DNA of 64,000 nt from Streptomyces sp. VRA16 Mangrove soil (GCF_017377775.1 NZ_JAFVLN010000002.1:310001-374000); one strand, 5' to 3'. Shown: positions 1 to 8,076, counted from the first letter of the stretch. Notes: generated from the letters alone by a model not told the origin. Translations and numbers: made by a program.

Positions 1-333
1 TCCCTCGCGCACGTCCATCGACTGGGTGATGTGCCCGAGCACCTCCAACTCGGCGTTGGTGACCGCGACATCGACCGAGGTCGCGCCGATGTCGACACCG
101 AGGAAGCGGAGTTCGGGTGCGAGCCGGATGTTGTGGGAGCGGCGGCCGCCGCGCGAGGCGGCTAGTCCGTCGGCGACCACGAGTCCGGTCTCCAGGAGCC
201 GGTCCACCTCGACGGCCAGCTTCGACCGCGAGAGGTCGACCTGATCGCCCAGCTGGGCGCGGGAGTTGGGCCCGCCGTCACGCAGCAGTCGCAGCAACCG
301 CGCCTGGTGCGCGTTCGCGGGCCGAGCCGTCAT
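1..333 (-). CDS. ROK family transcriptional regulator (N-terminal part, runs off window)
   Basis: Only the first 111 codons are present; the rest lies beyond the left edge. The start ATG has a GTGAGG ribosome-binding sequence just upstream. Residues 9-60 look like the winged helix of ROK repressors (Leu-rich helix, then RAQLGDQVDLSRSKLAVEV). Residues 78-90 hold FLGVDIGATSVDV, the phosphate-binding DxGxT motif (DIGAT at 81-85) of the ROK sugar-kinase-like domain. ROK proteins of this build are sugar-responsive repressors, but no sugar can be assigned from this fragment. The neighbour on the right is divergent, across 232 nt. Confidence 0.85.
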   Translation of the reverse strand, partial: MTARPANAHQARLLRLLRDGGPNSRAQLGDQVDLSRSKLAVEVDRLLETGLVVADGLAASRGGRRSHNIRLAPELRFLGVDIGATSVDVAVTNAELEVLGHITQSMDVREG

Positions 334-565
334 GCGCCTCACGTGCCCCTCCCCGCCTCTTCAGGCCAAGTTCCCTGTCCGGCTTTCGATGGGGAACGTA
401 GCAGCGCCTGTCGGGGCTGGGAAGAAGTTGCGCAGGAATGACCCGCGACTTTTTCCCCTCACAGGACAAAGGCGGCCCCCGTCGACACCGAAGCCGCTGC
501 CGGAAACCCGGGCCGCGTAGTCTTTCGGCCGCGCCGACGCGCCACGTCACAGGGGGTATTGAGCC

Positions 566-1831
566 ATGAAACCGGAGACGGCACCGCATCACCCGGTCCC
601 GCAACAACCAGCTCCACCGGCACCACGGACGCCGACGGAACCGGCCGCCCGCATCGGGGAAGCGGCGGCCCAGCGCGTCACCTCGCTGGAGCTCTTCTTC
701 GACCTGGTCTTCGTCTACACGCTGACCCAGCTCACCGTGCTGCTCGCGCACGATCTGTCGTGGGCCAACGCGGGCCGCGTCGTGCTCATTTTCGTGGTCC
801 TGTACTGGATGTACGGCGCGTACGCCTATCTCACCAACCAGGTACCGCCGGACCGGCCCGCCCGTCGGCTCGTGCTCCTGCTGGGCATGGCGGCCTTCCT
901 GATCTGCGCGCTGTCGATCCCGCGCGTCTTCGATCCGCACTCGCGCGCCGGCGTCGTCTTCGGCCTCGGATATCTGCTGGTCGTCGTCGTGCACACGGTC
1001 CTGTACTCGCGCAGTCACGGCCGTGACGTCATCTGGTACGGGGTGCCGAACGCGCTGGCCGCGCTGATCCTGACCGCGGCCGGGCTCTGTTCCGGCTGGG
1101 CCGTCGAGGGACTGTGGTTCCTCGCGATCGTGGTGCAGTTCGTGACACCGCACCTGGCCGAGCTCGGGCCCACCCGGCGCACGGACCGGTCGGCGGACGA
1201 ACTCCGGGTCAAGCTGGGCACGTTGCACCCCGGGCACTTCGTCGAGCGGCACGGGCTGCTGCTGATCGTCTCGTTCGGCGAGTCGGTCGTGGCGATCGGG
1301 GTGGGCATCGGCGATCTGCCGTTCACGGTGAGCGTGGGCACCGGCGTGTTCCTGGCGCTCGCGCTCGCCGGGGCGCTCTGGTGGACGTACTTCGTCCGGG
1401 ACGAGGACGGCGCCGAGCACGCCTTCGCCGCGGTCGCGCCCGAGCGGCGGTTCCGGCTGGCGATGACGGCGTACTACTACGCGTTCCTGCCGATGCTGCT
1501 CGGTGTCGCGTTCCTGGCGGCCGGGGTCAAGAAGTCGCTCGGCCACATCGGGGAGCAGCTGCACACCGCGCCGGCGCTCGCGCTGGCCGGCGGTGTGGCG
1601 CTGTTCCTCACCGGTGACGTGGCGTTCCGCGCGGCGATGCGGCTGTCGCCCCTGGGATATCGCGCGGCGGCCGTCCCGGTCGTCCTGGTGACGGCCCTGT
1701 TCGGCATGCGGGTGTCGGCGCTGGCCCAACTCCTCCTTCTCGTCGTGGCGTTGGTGCTCATGCTCGCCGCTGAGGCACGCTGGTCCCCCAGTGTGCGCGA
1801 CACCACCCGGACGGACGGGGAACTCACATGA
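566..1831 (+). CDS. ltrA: Low temperature requirement protein A (LtrA) family membrane protein
   Basis: The 421-aa product is a polytopic membrane protein. After a Pro-rich cytoplasmic leader (1-35) comes the family signature VTSLELFFDLVFVYTLTQ (38-55). There are about ten hydrophobic segments, and the conserved SFGESVVAIG motif lies mid-protein. LtrA was named from Listeria cold-growth mutants; its biochemical role is unknown. The start is preceded by AGGGGG. The stop overlaps the start of the next gene (ATGA), so the two are translationally coupled. The 232-nt gap to the ROK gene must hold promoters for both directions. Confidence 0.88.
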   Translation: MKPETAPHHPVPQQPAPPAPRTPTEPAARIGEAAAQRVTSLELFFDLVFVYTLTQLTVLLAHDLSWANAGRVVLIFVVLYWMYGAYAYLTNQVPPDRPARRLVLLLGMAAFLICALSIPRVFDPHSRAGVVFGLGYLLVVVVHTVLYSRSHGRDVIWYGVPNALAALILTAAGLCSGWAVEGLWFLAIVVQFVTPHLAELGPTRRTDRSADELRVKLGTLHPGHFVERHGLLLIVSFGESVVAIGVGIGDLPFTVSVGTGVFLALALAGALWWTYFVRDEDGAEHAFAAVAPERRFRLAMTAYYYAFLPMLLGVAFLAAGVKKSLGHIGEQLHTAPALALAGGVALFLTGDVAFRAAMRLSPLGYRAAAVPVVLVTALFGMRVSALAQLLLLVVALVLMLAAEARWSPSVRDTTRTDGELT

Positions 1832-2658
1832 TTCTGGTGACAGGAGCGACGGGGAACGCCGGTTCGCAGGTGGTCCGCGCGCTCGCCGCGACCGGCACCC
1901 CGGTACGGGCGTTGAGCCGCTCCGGCGCGGCCGGGGCGCTGCCGCCCGGGGCGGAGTCGGTCGCGGGCGATCTCGGCAGGCCCGAGACGGTACGGCCCGC
2001 CCTCGACGGCGTACACGGTCTGTTCCTGCTGCCGGGGTACGCGGGCCAGGAGCAGATCCTCGCGGATGCGCGGGCGGCCGGGGTGCGGCAGGTGGTCCTG
2101 CTGTCGAGCAGTTCCGTCCCGGGCGGCGAGGAGTCGAACGCCGTCACCGGCTACATGATGGAGGCGGAGGCCGCGGTGCGGGCCTCCGGGCTCGCCTGGA
2201 CCTTCCTGCGGCCGTGCGCCTTCATGTCCAACTCCCTCGAATGGGCGGACCAGCTACGGAAGGGCGACGTCGTGCGCGCCGCGTTTCCCGCGGTGCGGGC
2301 CGCGGTGCTCGATCCGTACGACATCGGGGAGGTGGCGGCGCGGGTGCTGCGCTCGGACGCGTACGACGGGCGTTCCCTCGCCCTGTCGGGGCCCGAGGCG
2401 CTCACCCCCGCCGATCGCGTCCGCATCCTCGGTGAGGCGCTCGGGCGGCCGCTGCGCTTCGAGGGGCTGAGTGACGAGGAGGCCCGAGCGGACTTCTCGG
2501 CGCGGATGCCGCAGCCGTACGTCGACGCGTTCTTCCGCTTCTACGTGGACGGCACGCTGGACGAGTCCCCGGTCCTCGACACCGTGGAACGGGTCACCGG
2601 GCGCCCGCCCAGGACGTTCGCCCAGTGGGCCCGGGAGCATGCGGCGTCGTTCATGTAA
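1828..2658 (+). CDS. NmrA-like NAD(P)-binding oxidoreductase
   Basis: A 276-aa atypical short-chain dehydrogenase/NmrA-type protein. The N terminus VTGATGNAGSQVV (residues 4-16) is the GxTGxxG dinucleotide-binding turn. VVLLSSSSVPGGEE fits the strand-5 region, and the canonical YxxxK active site is not evident, as is usual for NmrA/quinone-oxidoreductase-2-like members. It may reduce a quinone or act as a redox sensor; the substrate is unknown. It overlaps ltrA by 4 bp, which suggests a shared transcript. A hairpin-rich stretch follows about 90 nt downstream. Confidence 0.82.
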   Translation: MILVTGATGNAGSQVVRALAATGTPVRALSRSGAAGALPPGAESVAGDLGRPETVRPALDGVHGLFLLPGYAGQEQILADARAAGVRQVVLLSSSSVPGGEESNAVTGYMMEAEAAVRASGLAWTFLRPCAFMSNSLEWADQLRKGDVVRAAFPAVRAAVLDPYDIGEVAARVLRSDAYDGRSLALSGPEALTPADRVRILGEALGRPLRFEGLSDEEARADFSARMPQPYVDAFFRFYVDGTLDESPVLDTVERVTGRPPRTFAQWAREHAASFM

Positions 2659-2670
2659 CCCGCGCCGCCC

Positions 2671-2763
2671 CCGCCTTGGGCAATCTGCCGCCCGCCACGG
2701 CCGCCTTGGGCTTTCCCGCCCCGGGCGGTTGCCGCGCCGCCTTGGGCAATCTGCCGCCTTGGG
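2671..2763 (+). repeat. Four short direct repeats of CCGCCTTGGG
   Basis: The decamer CCGCCTTGGG occurs at 2671-2680, 2701-2710, 2737-2746 and 2754-2763. Two copies continue as CAATCTGCCG. The last copy forms part of a hairpin. This fills much of the 311-nt gap between the NmrA-like gene and the convergent GntR gene; no coding sequence is seen here. Confidence 0.75.
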
Positions 2764-2785
2764 CGGCAGGGTGGGCAAGGCGGCA
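2751..2785. terminator. Alternative hairpins, probable terminator between convergent genes
   Basis: CTGCCGCC (2751-2758) and GGCGGCAG (2762-2769) are perfect 8-bp arms around a 3-nt loop. TGCCGCCTTG (2752-2761) can instead pair with CAAGGCGGCA (2776-2785), 10 bp. The two structures are mutually exclusive. There is no T-tract, as is common for Streptomyces terminators. It lies just after the NmrA-like gene. Confidence 0.6.
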
Positions 2786-2865
2786 CCCCGGCGCGGGGTG
2801 AGCGCTCCAAGCCGGCCTCCAGCTCAGTCCCGGTCGCAACGTCGCCGGCTGCAGCGCCGTCTCGG

Positions 2866-2962
2866 CTGGTCGCGCAGTTCCCCGCGCCCCTGACGGGGCA
2901 CGACCACCCCCGGCCGCGCCCACGCGGCGGAGCCGCCCATCGACACAGACCCGCGCCCCCGC
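2866..2962. repeat. Probable dispersed Streptomyces intergenic repeat
   Basis: The stretch contains CGCGCAGTTCCCCGCGCCCC, then CCCCTGACGGGG (a 4-bp stem), then GCGGCGGAGCCGCC and CATCGACACAGACCCGCGCC. I recall very similar wording between genes in many Streptomyces genomes, so I call it a dispersed non-coding repeat; this rests on memory, not a search. It ends a few bases before the GntR stop codon. Confidence 0.55.
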
Positions 2963-2969
2963 GGAGCGG

Positions 2970-3647
2970 TCAGTCGCGTTCGCGGCGGTGGTACGTCTCC
3001 CGCGTGTGCTCGGTGTGCGCCCGCATGACCTCCGTCGCCTTCGCCTCGTCCCGCGCCGAGATCGCCGCGATCAGCGCGCGGTGCTCGATCCAGGACTGCT
3101 TGCCGCGCTGGCGGGCGACGGGCTGGTAGTACCAGCGAACACGGCGGTCGACCTGACCGGCCAGTTCGGCGAGGACGACGTTGCCGGCCAGTTCCATGAC
3201 CTTCGCGTGGAACTCGGCGTTGGTCGCGACGACCAGGTCCACGTCGCCGTCCGCGACGGCCTGTTCGCCCTTCGCGCACAGTGCCTCAAGGGCGGTGATG
3301 CCCGTCTTGCCCGCATTGGCGGCAGCGAGCCGGGCGGCCTCGGCCTCCAGCAGCGTACGGACCGTGAGGAGTTGATCGGCCTCCTCCTCCGTCGGCTCGT
3401 GCACGAAGGCGCCCTGGGCCGGGCGCAGATCCACCCAGCCCTCGGTGTTGAGCCGCTGGAGCGCCTCGCGCACCGGCTGGCGCGAGACGCCCAGGTGTCC
3501 GGCGAGTTCGCTCTCGACCAGGTGCTGGCCGGGCTGCAGGGCACGCGTCGTGATGAGTTCGAGCAGTGCCTCGTAGACGCGCTCGCGCAGCGGTCCCGGG
3601 CGCTCCAGCTTCGGCACCGCCCCCTGCGGCAGTCCTGTGGACAACAT
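2970..3647 (-). CDS. GntR family transcriptional regulator with FCD domain
   Basis: A 225-aa regulator. I chose the ATG at 3647 because AGGAGGGGGACC lies directly upstream; a longer in-frame extension to 3752 has no such site. The winged helix spans about residues 20-85 (SELAGHLGVSRQPVREALQR is the recognition helix). The FCD effector domain follows, with the metal-coordinating histidines of FadR-type proteins (NAEFHAKV, WIEHRAL, MRAHTEHT). FCD regulators sense small organic acids. The region upstream (3720-3765) is unusually AT-rich and probably holds its promoter. It is downstream of, and in the same direction as, the FabH-like gene, but with a 170-nt gap. Confidence 0.87.
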   Translation of the reverse strand: MLSTGLPQGAVPKLERPGPLRERVYEALLELITTRALQPGQHLVESELAGHLGVSRQPVREALQRLNTEGWVDLRPAQGAFVHEPTEEEADQLLTVRTLLEAEAARLAAANAGKTGITALEALCAKGEQAVADGDVDLVVATNAEFHAKVMELAGNVVLAELAGQVDRRVRWYYQPVARQRGKQSWIEHRALIAAISARDEAKATEVMRAHTEHTRETYHRRERD

Positions 3648-3817
3648 CGTGGTCCCCCTCCTGGGCCTCGGACCATCCGGCCGTGCCGGTCCCGACGGAA
3701 TGACGGAAGACGGTCGACGGATTGTCTTTGGAATACAGTTTACCGAGCACAATCGCTACAGCTAGAGGGAGTTGGGCTCGTCACATCCGGCGGGTCGCCC
3801 GACGGGCCCCGAAGACG

Positions 3818-4774
3818 TCACGGGCAGCGCACGACCTGGCCCGCGTAGGAGAGATTTCCGCCGAAGCCGAAAAGCAGCGCGGGCTGCCCGCTGCGCAGCT
3901 CACCGCGCTCGACCAGCTTCGACAGGGCCATCGGAACGCTCGCGGCGGAGGTGTTCCCGGAGTCGATGACGTCCCGGGCGACGACCGCGTTGACCGCGCC
4001 GATCTTCTCGGCGAGCGGCTCGATGATCCGCAGGTTCGCCTGGTGCAGCACGACGGCGGCCAGGTCGGCCGGGGCCAGGCCCGCCTTCGCACAGGCCTCG
4101 CGGGCCAGCGGGGGCAGGGAACGGGTCGCCCACCGGTAGACGGACTGGCCCTCCTGGGCGAAGCGCGCGGGCTCGCCCTCGATGCGGACCGCGTTGCCCA
4201 TCTCCGGCACGGAGCCCCACAGCACGGGCCCGATGCCGGGCTCCTCGCCGTCGGCGCACGGCTCGACCACGACGGCGCCCGCGCCGTCGCCGGTCAGGAC
4301 GCAGGTGGTGCGGTCCGTCCAGTCGGTGACGGCGGACATCTTGTCGGCGCCGATGACGAGGGCGCGGCGCGCGGCCCCGGCCCGCAGGGTGTGGTCGGCG
4401 GTGGCGAGGGCGTGGGTGAAACCGGCGCAGACGACGTTCAGGTCGAGGGCGGCCGGGGACGGCACGCCCAGGCGGTGCGCGACCCGGGCCGCCATGTTCG
4501 GGGAGCGGTCGACGGCGGTGGAGGTGGCGACGACGACCAGGTCCACGGCGTCGGCGGTCAGGCCCGCCGCGGCCAGCGCCTTGGCGGCGGCGTGCGCGGC
4601 GAGCTCGTCGACCGGTTCGTCGGGACCGGCGATGTGCCGGGTGCGGATGCCGACGCGGGAGCGGATCCACTCGTCGCTGGTGTCGACCATGCCCGCCAGG
4701 TCCTCGTTGGTGAGGATCCTGGCCGGCTGATAGTGACCGATGCCGACGATGCGCGAACCGTGCGGAGCCATCAT
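3818..4774 (-). CDS. 3-oxoacyl-ACP synthase III family protein (FabH-like)
   Basis: A 318-aa thiolase-fold ketosynthase. The Cys-His-Asn triad is complete: Cys116 in NVVCAGF, His244 in VLHQAN and Asn274 in DSGNTS. GDGAGAVVV (162-170) and the C-terminal FGFGGNLSYAG glycine loop also fit. FabH enzymes condense an acyl-CoA with malonyl-ACP to start fatty-acid or polyketide chains. The gene stands alone, without fabD, acpP or fabF, so it is probably an accessory enzyme rather than the housekeeping fabH. It could start at 4774 or at the next ATG (4771); GAGGGGA lies upstream. Confidence 0.87.
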   Translation of the reverse strand: MMAPHGSRIVGIGHYQPARILTNEDLAGMVDTSDEWIRSRVGIRTRHIAGPDEPVDELAAHAAAKALAAAGLTADAVDLVVVATSTAVDRSPNMAARVAHRLGVPSPAALDLNVVCAGFTHALATADHTLRAGAARRALVIGADKMSAVTDWTDRTTCVLTGDGAGAVVVEPCADGEEPGIGPVLWGSVPEMGNAVRIEGEPARFAQEGQSVYRWATRSLPPLAREACAKAGLAPADLAAVVLHQANLRIIEPLAEKIGAVNAVVARDVIDSGNTSAASVPMALSKLVERGELRSGQPALLFGFGGNLSYAGQVVRCP

Positions 4775-4916
4775 GGAGCGTCCCCTCGTGTGCCTTGCCC
4801 GCGGGCGCGCTGCGTCCCGTCCGAGCTGCGGACATTCAAGTCTGGTCAGCGACCGGCGAGTACGGGGTGACGTAAACGACAGGAATGCGGCGCAAGGCTT
4901 GGAGGCTTCCGACCGA

Positions 4917-5072
4917 TCAGCCGGTGAACAGTTGAGTTGCCTTTTGCACCAGTTCGTACAGGCCGTAGGCGAGCGGCGCCCCCACCCACAGCCAGGCGAC
5001 GGCGATCAGCGCCCTGCGCCTAGGCGGACTGGTTGCGGCCCCGGGCGGTGTCGGCTGCGGTGTCGGTTCCAT
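4917..5072 (-). CDS. MFS transporter small subunit (51-aa membrane protein)
   Basis: A 51-aa reading frame with a Pro-rich N terminus (MEPTPQPTPPGAATS), a basic patch PPRRR, then one hydrophobic helix RALIAVAWLWVGAPLAYGLY and a short polar tail ending QLFTG. The first 53 nt overlap the 3' end of the MFS gene in another frame. Small proteins of this form are found after OFA-family transporters in Streptomyces, and the layout (immediate overlap, same strand) fits a transporter accessory subunit. Its function is inferred from position and topology only. Confidence 0.72.
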   Translation of the reverse strand: MEPTPQPTPPGAATSPPRRRALIAVAWLWVGAPLAYGLYELVQKATQLFTG

Positions 5073-6378
5073 CGGTGGACTCCCTGGGTGCGGGGACGTG
5101 GTGGTGGCGGGCGGCGACGGGTCGTACGAACTCGTTGGCGACGAAGCCGACGACGAGCAGCCCGATCATGATCACGAACGAGAGGCCGTAGAGGGACGCG
5201 CCGTGTTTGCCCGCGCTCTCCTGGCTGTCGGCGATCCGGTTGACGATGAGCGGGCCGAGCACGCCCGCCAGGGACCAGGCGGTGAGCAGCCGGCCGTGGA
5301 TGGCCCCGACCTCGTACGTGCCGAAGAGGTCCTTCAGGTAGGCGGGGATCGTCGCGAAGCCGCCGCCGTAGAAGGAGAGGATCACCAGCGCGCAGACGAC
5401 GAAGAGGGGTTTGGAGTTGTCGCCGAAGAGGGCGATGAGCAGGTACATCAGGGCGCCCACGCCGAGGTAGAGGCGGTAGACGTTCTTGCGGCCGATGAGG
5501 TCGGAGGTGGAGGACCAGCCGATGCGGCCCGCCATGTTCGCGGCGGACAGCAGCGCGACGAAGCCCGCCGCGGCGGAGACGGAGACCGGGGTGCCGCTGT
5601 CCTGGAAGAAGTCCGTGATCATGGGCGCGGCCTTCTCCAGGATGCCGATGCCCGCGGTCACGTTCATGCACAGGACGATCCACAGCAGCCAGAACTGCGG
5701 GGTGCGGATCGCCTGCTTCGCGGACACCTGCGGTCCCGCGGCGACCGGTCGCGCGGAGCCCTTCGCCGGTACGGCACCGGCCGGCACCCGCACGAGCAGC
5801 ACACCGAGCGACATGAACACGGCGTAGACCAGGCCGTGCACCAGGAACGCCAGCTCCAGGCCGCCGTTGCCGGAGCCGAACGACTCCAGCATCTGGGCGC
5901 TCCACGGCGAGGCGATCAGCGCACCGCCGCCGAAGCCCATGATCGCGATGCCGGTGGCCATCCCGGGCCGGTCGGGGAACCACTTGATCAGAGTGGAGAC
6001 CGGGGAGATGTAGCCGATGCCGAGACCGATGCCGCCGACGAAGCCGTAGCCGAGGACGATCAGCCAGTACTGCTCAAGGCCTGCGCCGAGCGCGGAGATC
6101 AGGAAGCCCAGCGAGAAGCAGATCAGGGCGACGGACATCGCCCAGCGGGGCCCGTTGCGCTCGACCAGCGTGCCGCCGAACGCGGCGGACAGGCCGAGCA
6201 TCACGATGCCGAGCTGGAACGGGAGCGCACTCTGGGTGCCACTGAGGTGCAGCGCCGATTCGAGGGACGGTTTGAAGACACTCCAGGCGTAGGCCTGGCC
6301 GATGGACAGATGGATGGACAGGGCGGCCGGGGGAACGAGCCAGCGGCTCCAGCCGGGTGGTGCGACAGGGGGCCTCAT
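5020..6378 (-). CDS. OFA (oxalate/formate antiporter) family MFS transporter
   Basis: The 452-aa product has 12 predicted membrane segments. The start at 6378 gives MRPPVAPPGWSRW before the first helix; an in-frame extension to 6459 looks non-coding. The first helix region LSIHLSIGQAYAWSVFKPSL and the loop NGPRWAMSV are typical of the OFA subfamily (OxlT-like). OFA members exchange oxalate for formate or move related monocarboxylates. The gene diverges from fdhD, whose product activates formate dehydrogenase; that supports formate as a possible substrate but does not prove it. It overlaps the 51-aa gene downstream. Confidence 0.85.
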   Translation of the reverse strand: MRPPVAPPGWSRWLVPPAALSIHLSIGQAYAWSVFKPSLESALHLSGTQSALPFQLGIVMLGLSAAFGGTLVERNGPRWAMSVALICFSLGFLISALGAGLEQYWLIVLGYGFVGGIGLGIGYISPVSTLIKWFPDRPGMATGIAIMGFGGGALIASPWSAQMLESFGSGNGGLELAFLVHGLVYAVFMSLGVLLVRVPAGAVPAKGSARPVAAGPQVSAKQAIRTPQFWLLWIVLCMNVTAGIGILEKAAPMITDFFQDSGTPVSVSAAAGFVALLSAANMAGRIGWSSTSDLIGRKNVYRLYLGVGALMYLLIALFGDNSKPLFVVCALVILSFYGGGFATIPAYLKDLFGTYEVGAIHGRLLTAWSLAGVLGPLIVNRIADSQESAGKHGASLYGLSFVIMIGLLVVGFVANEFVRPVAARHHHVPAPRESTDGTDTAADTARGRNQSA

Positions 6379-6556
6379 GATCCCGAAAGGTAGGAGGGGG
6401 CAGGGGAGTTGGGAAGTCCCCCGACGCGGTTCCGCACAGAATTCGTCGACGGTATGCAATCAGTCGCCACGCGGCGCCCCGTGTTCGGCACACGTGCAGG
6501 ACAATGGAGGGGTCGGCCAGCACGCACGTACGGACAGAACCGGGACTGATCAAGAC

Positions 6557-7405
6557 ATGGGACGTGTCACGGAACGGCGCAAGGTGATCCGGATCAGGGA
6601 CGGGCACATCTCCTCCCGGCCGGACACGCTTGTCGCCGAGGAGCCGCTGGAGATCCGGCTGAACGGCAAGCCGCTCGCCATCACGATGCGCACCCCGGGT
6701 GACGACTTCGCGCTCGCGGCCGGGTTCCTGGTCAGTGAGGGCGTCCTCGGTACCGGCGCCGACCTGCAGAACATCGTGTACTGCGCGGGCGCGACGCAGG
6801 ACGGCTCGAACACGTACAACGTGGTGGACGTGCGCACGGCCCCGGGCGTCGAGCTGCCCGACATCACACTGGAGCGGAACGTCTACACGACGTCGTCCTG
6901 CGGCCTGTGCGGCAAGGCGAGCCTGGACGCGGTGCGGACCACGGCCCGGTTCCCGATCGCCGACACTCCCCCGGTGCGGGTCACCCCCGACCTGCTGGCC
7001 ACGCTGCCGGACCGGCTGCGCGAGGCGCAGCGCGTCTTCGACAGGACCGGCGGGCTGCACGCCGCGGCGCTCTTCGACGAGGAGGGCCGTCTCGTCGACA
7101 CGCGGGAGGACGTCGGCCGGCACAACGCGGTGGACAAGCTGGTCGGGCGGGCCCTGCAGAACGACGACCTGCCGCTGTCCCGCTCGATCCTGCTGGTCTC
7201 GGGCCGCGCCTCCTTCGAGCTGGCGCAGAAGGCGGTCATGGCGGGCATCCCGATGCTCGCCGCGGTCTCGGCGCCGTCGTCGCTGGCCGTTGACCTGGCC
7301 GCGGAGACCGGGCTCACGCTGGTCGGCTTCCTGCGGGGGCCGTCCATGAACGTGTACGCGGGTGAGCACCGGATCGATCTGCGGATCCCGGCCGCGCGGA
7401 GCTGA
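6557..7405 (+). CDS. fdhD: Formate dehydrogenase accessory sulfurtransferase FdhD
   Basis: A 282-aa protein. FdhD moves sulfur from IscS to the molybdenum/tungsten bis-MGD cofactor before it is inserted into formate dehydrogenase. The catalytic motif CGLCG (115-119) holds both conserved cysteines, preceded by TTSS. The conserved HNAVDKLVG segment and SRASFE-like motif (GRASFELAQKAV) are present. The start ATG at 6557 gives the usual family N terminus; an upstream in-frame extension to 6302 is not plausible. No formate dehydrogenase gene is in the window, so its client lies elsewhere. The gene ends inside a 37-bp tandem repeat. Confidence 0.95.
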   Translation: MGRVTERRKVIRIRDGHISSRPDTLVAEEPLEIRLNGKPLAITMRTPGDDFALAAGFLVSEGVLGTGADLQNIVYCAGATQDGSNTYNVVDVRTAPGVELPDITLERNVYTTSSCGLCGKASLDAVRTTARFPIADTPPVRVTPDLLATLPDRLREAQRVFDRTGGLHAAALFDEEGRLVDTREDVGRHNAVDKLVGRALQNDDLPLSRSILLVSGRASFELAQKAVMAGIPMLAAVSAPSSLAVDLAAETGLTLVGFLRGPSMNVYAGEHRIDLRIPAARS

Positions 7406-7502
7406 TCCGCCCCGTCAGCGGGCCTCCACCGCGCGGAGCCGAGCCGCCCCGTCAGGGAGCCTCCACCGCGCGGAGCTGATCCGCCCAGTCAAGGAGCCTC
7501 GA
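7392..7502. repeat. 37-bp tandem repeat, three copies, across the fdhD/marR convergent junction
   Basis: Units start at 7392, 7429 and 7466, exactly 37 bp apart, each beginning CCGCGCGGAGC; a degenerate fourth start (CCACGCGGCGC) follows at 7503. The first unit contains the fdhD stop and the third contains the MarR stop, so the unit is a copied gene-gene junction. Confidence 0.9.
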
Positions 7503-7926
7503 CCACGCGGCGCAGCATCGCCAGGAAGGCCGTGCGCTCGGCCGCGCCGAGCGGCGCCAGGAGTTCGTCGTTCGCGACGCGGGCCGCCCGCGCGCAGTCC
7601 CGGACGAGGCGGACGCCCCCGTCCGTGATCGTGACCGCGTTCTTACGGCGGTCCTTGGGGTCGGGGGTGCGCTCGACGAGGCCCGCGGCCTGGAGGTCGT
7701 TGAGCACCCCGACCATGTCCTTCGGGTCGAGCTGCACGCTGCGCACGAGGTCCGCCTGGGCGACGGGCTGCAGATCGGCGACCGCGCTCAGCACCACGTG
7801 GTGCCACATCTTCAGGCCGCGCTCGGCGAGGGCGTCGGCGACCAGGCCGCGGCCGCGCGCCGCGGCCCGGCCCAGGAGCCAGCTGGGCAGGTCGCGGATG
7901 GTGCTGGGGGCGGTTTCCTCGGGCAT
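7489..7926 (-). CDS. MarR family transcriptional regulator
   Basis: A 145-aa regulator. Helix-turn-helix residues are about 55-80 (AQADLVRSVQLDPKDMVGVL), followed by the MarR wing RTPDPKDRRKNAVTIT (86-101) with the diagnostic DxRxxxV-type pattern. It is divergent from the quinone-oxidoreductase-like gene, and two near-identical inverted repeats lie between them; the simplest reading is that it represses both genes and responds to a phenol, quinone or oxidant. The C terminus (VVEAP) is encoded at the edge of the 37-bp repeat. Confidence 0.9.
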   Translation of the reverse strand: MPEETAPSTIRDLPSWLLGRAAARGRGLVADALAERGLKMWHHVVLSAVADLQPVAQADLVRSVQLDPKDMVGVLNDLQAAGLVERTPDPKDRRKNAVTITDGGVRLVRDCARAARVANDELLAPLGAAERTAFLAMLRRVVEAP

Positions 7927-7949
7927 GGGAGCACCCTAACCGGAAAAAC

Positions 7950-7995
7950 ATTGGACTTCCCAATGAATTTGCCCTTACCGTTGGGGCTCCCAACG
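7950..7995. promoter_or_regulatory. Two MarR-type operator candidates
   Basis: TTGGACTTCCCAA (7951-7963, extended to ATTGG/CCAAT at 7950-7964) and TTGGGGCTCCCAA (7981-7993, extended to CGTTGGG/CCCAACG at 7979-7995) share TTGG...CCAA arms. They are 30 bp apart start to start, about three helical turns. They sit between the MarR gene and the divergent oxidoreductase. Confidence 0.72.
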
Positions 7996-8076
7996 ATATC
8001 CGGGGCCCGGCCCCACGGTCCCCACTCACCGTTCCCCCACCGTTCCCACCCACCGATCCCTGAGGCGGTGACGCGT

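Noticed and set aside
278..1729. Long minus-strand open frame opposite ltrA
   Set aside because: Arg/His/Asp-rich, low-complexity translation typical of the antisense of a GC-rich gene; ltrA on the plus strand has a clear family signature.
5098..6393. Long plus-strand open frame opposite the OFA transporter
   Set aside because: Antisense shadow; composition (Gly/Asp/Arg-rich) and lack of a start signal argue against it.
7392..7502. 37-bp repeats as a CRISPR array
   Set aside because: The units abut directly with no spacers, and they contain ordinary gene-end sequence.
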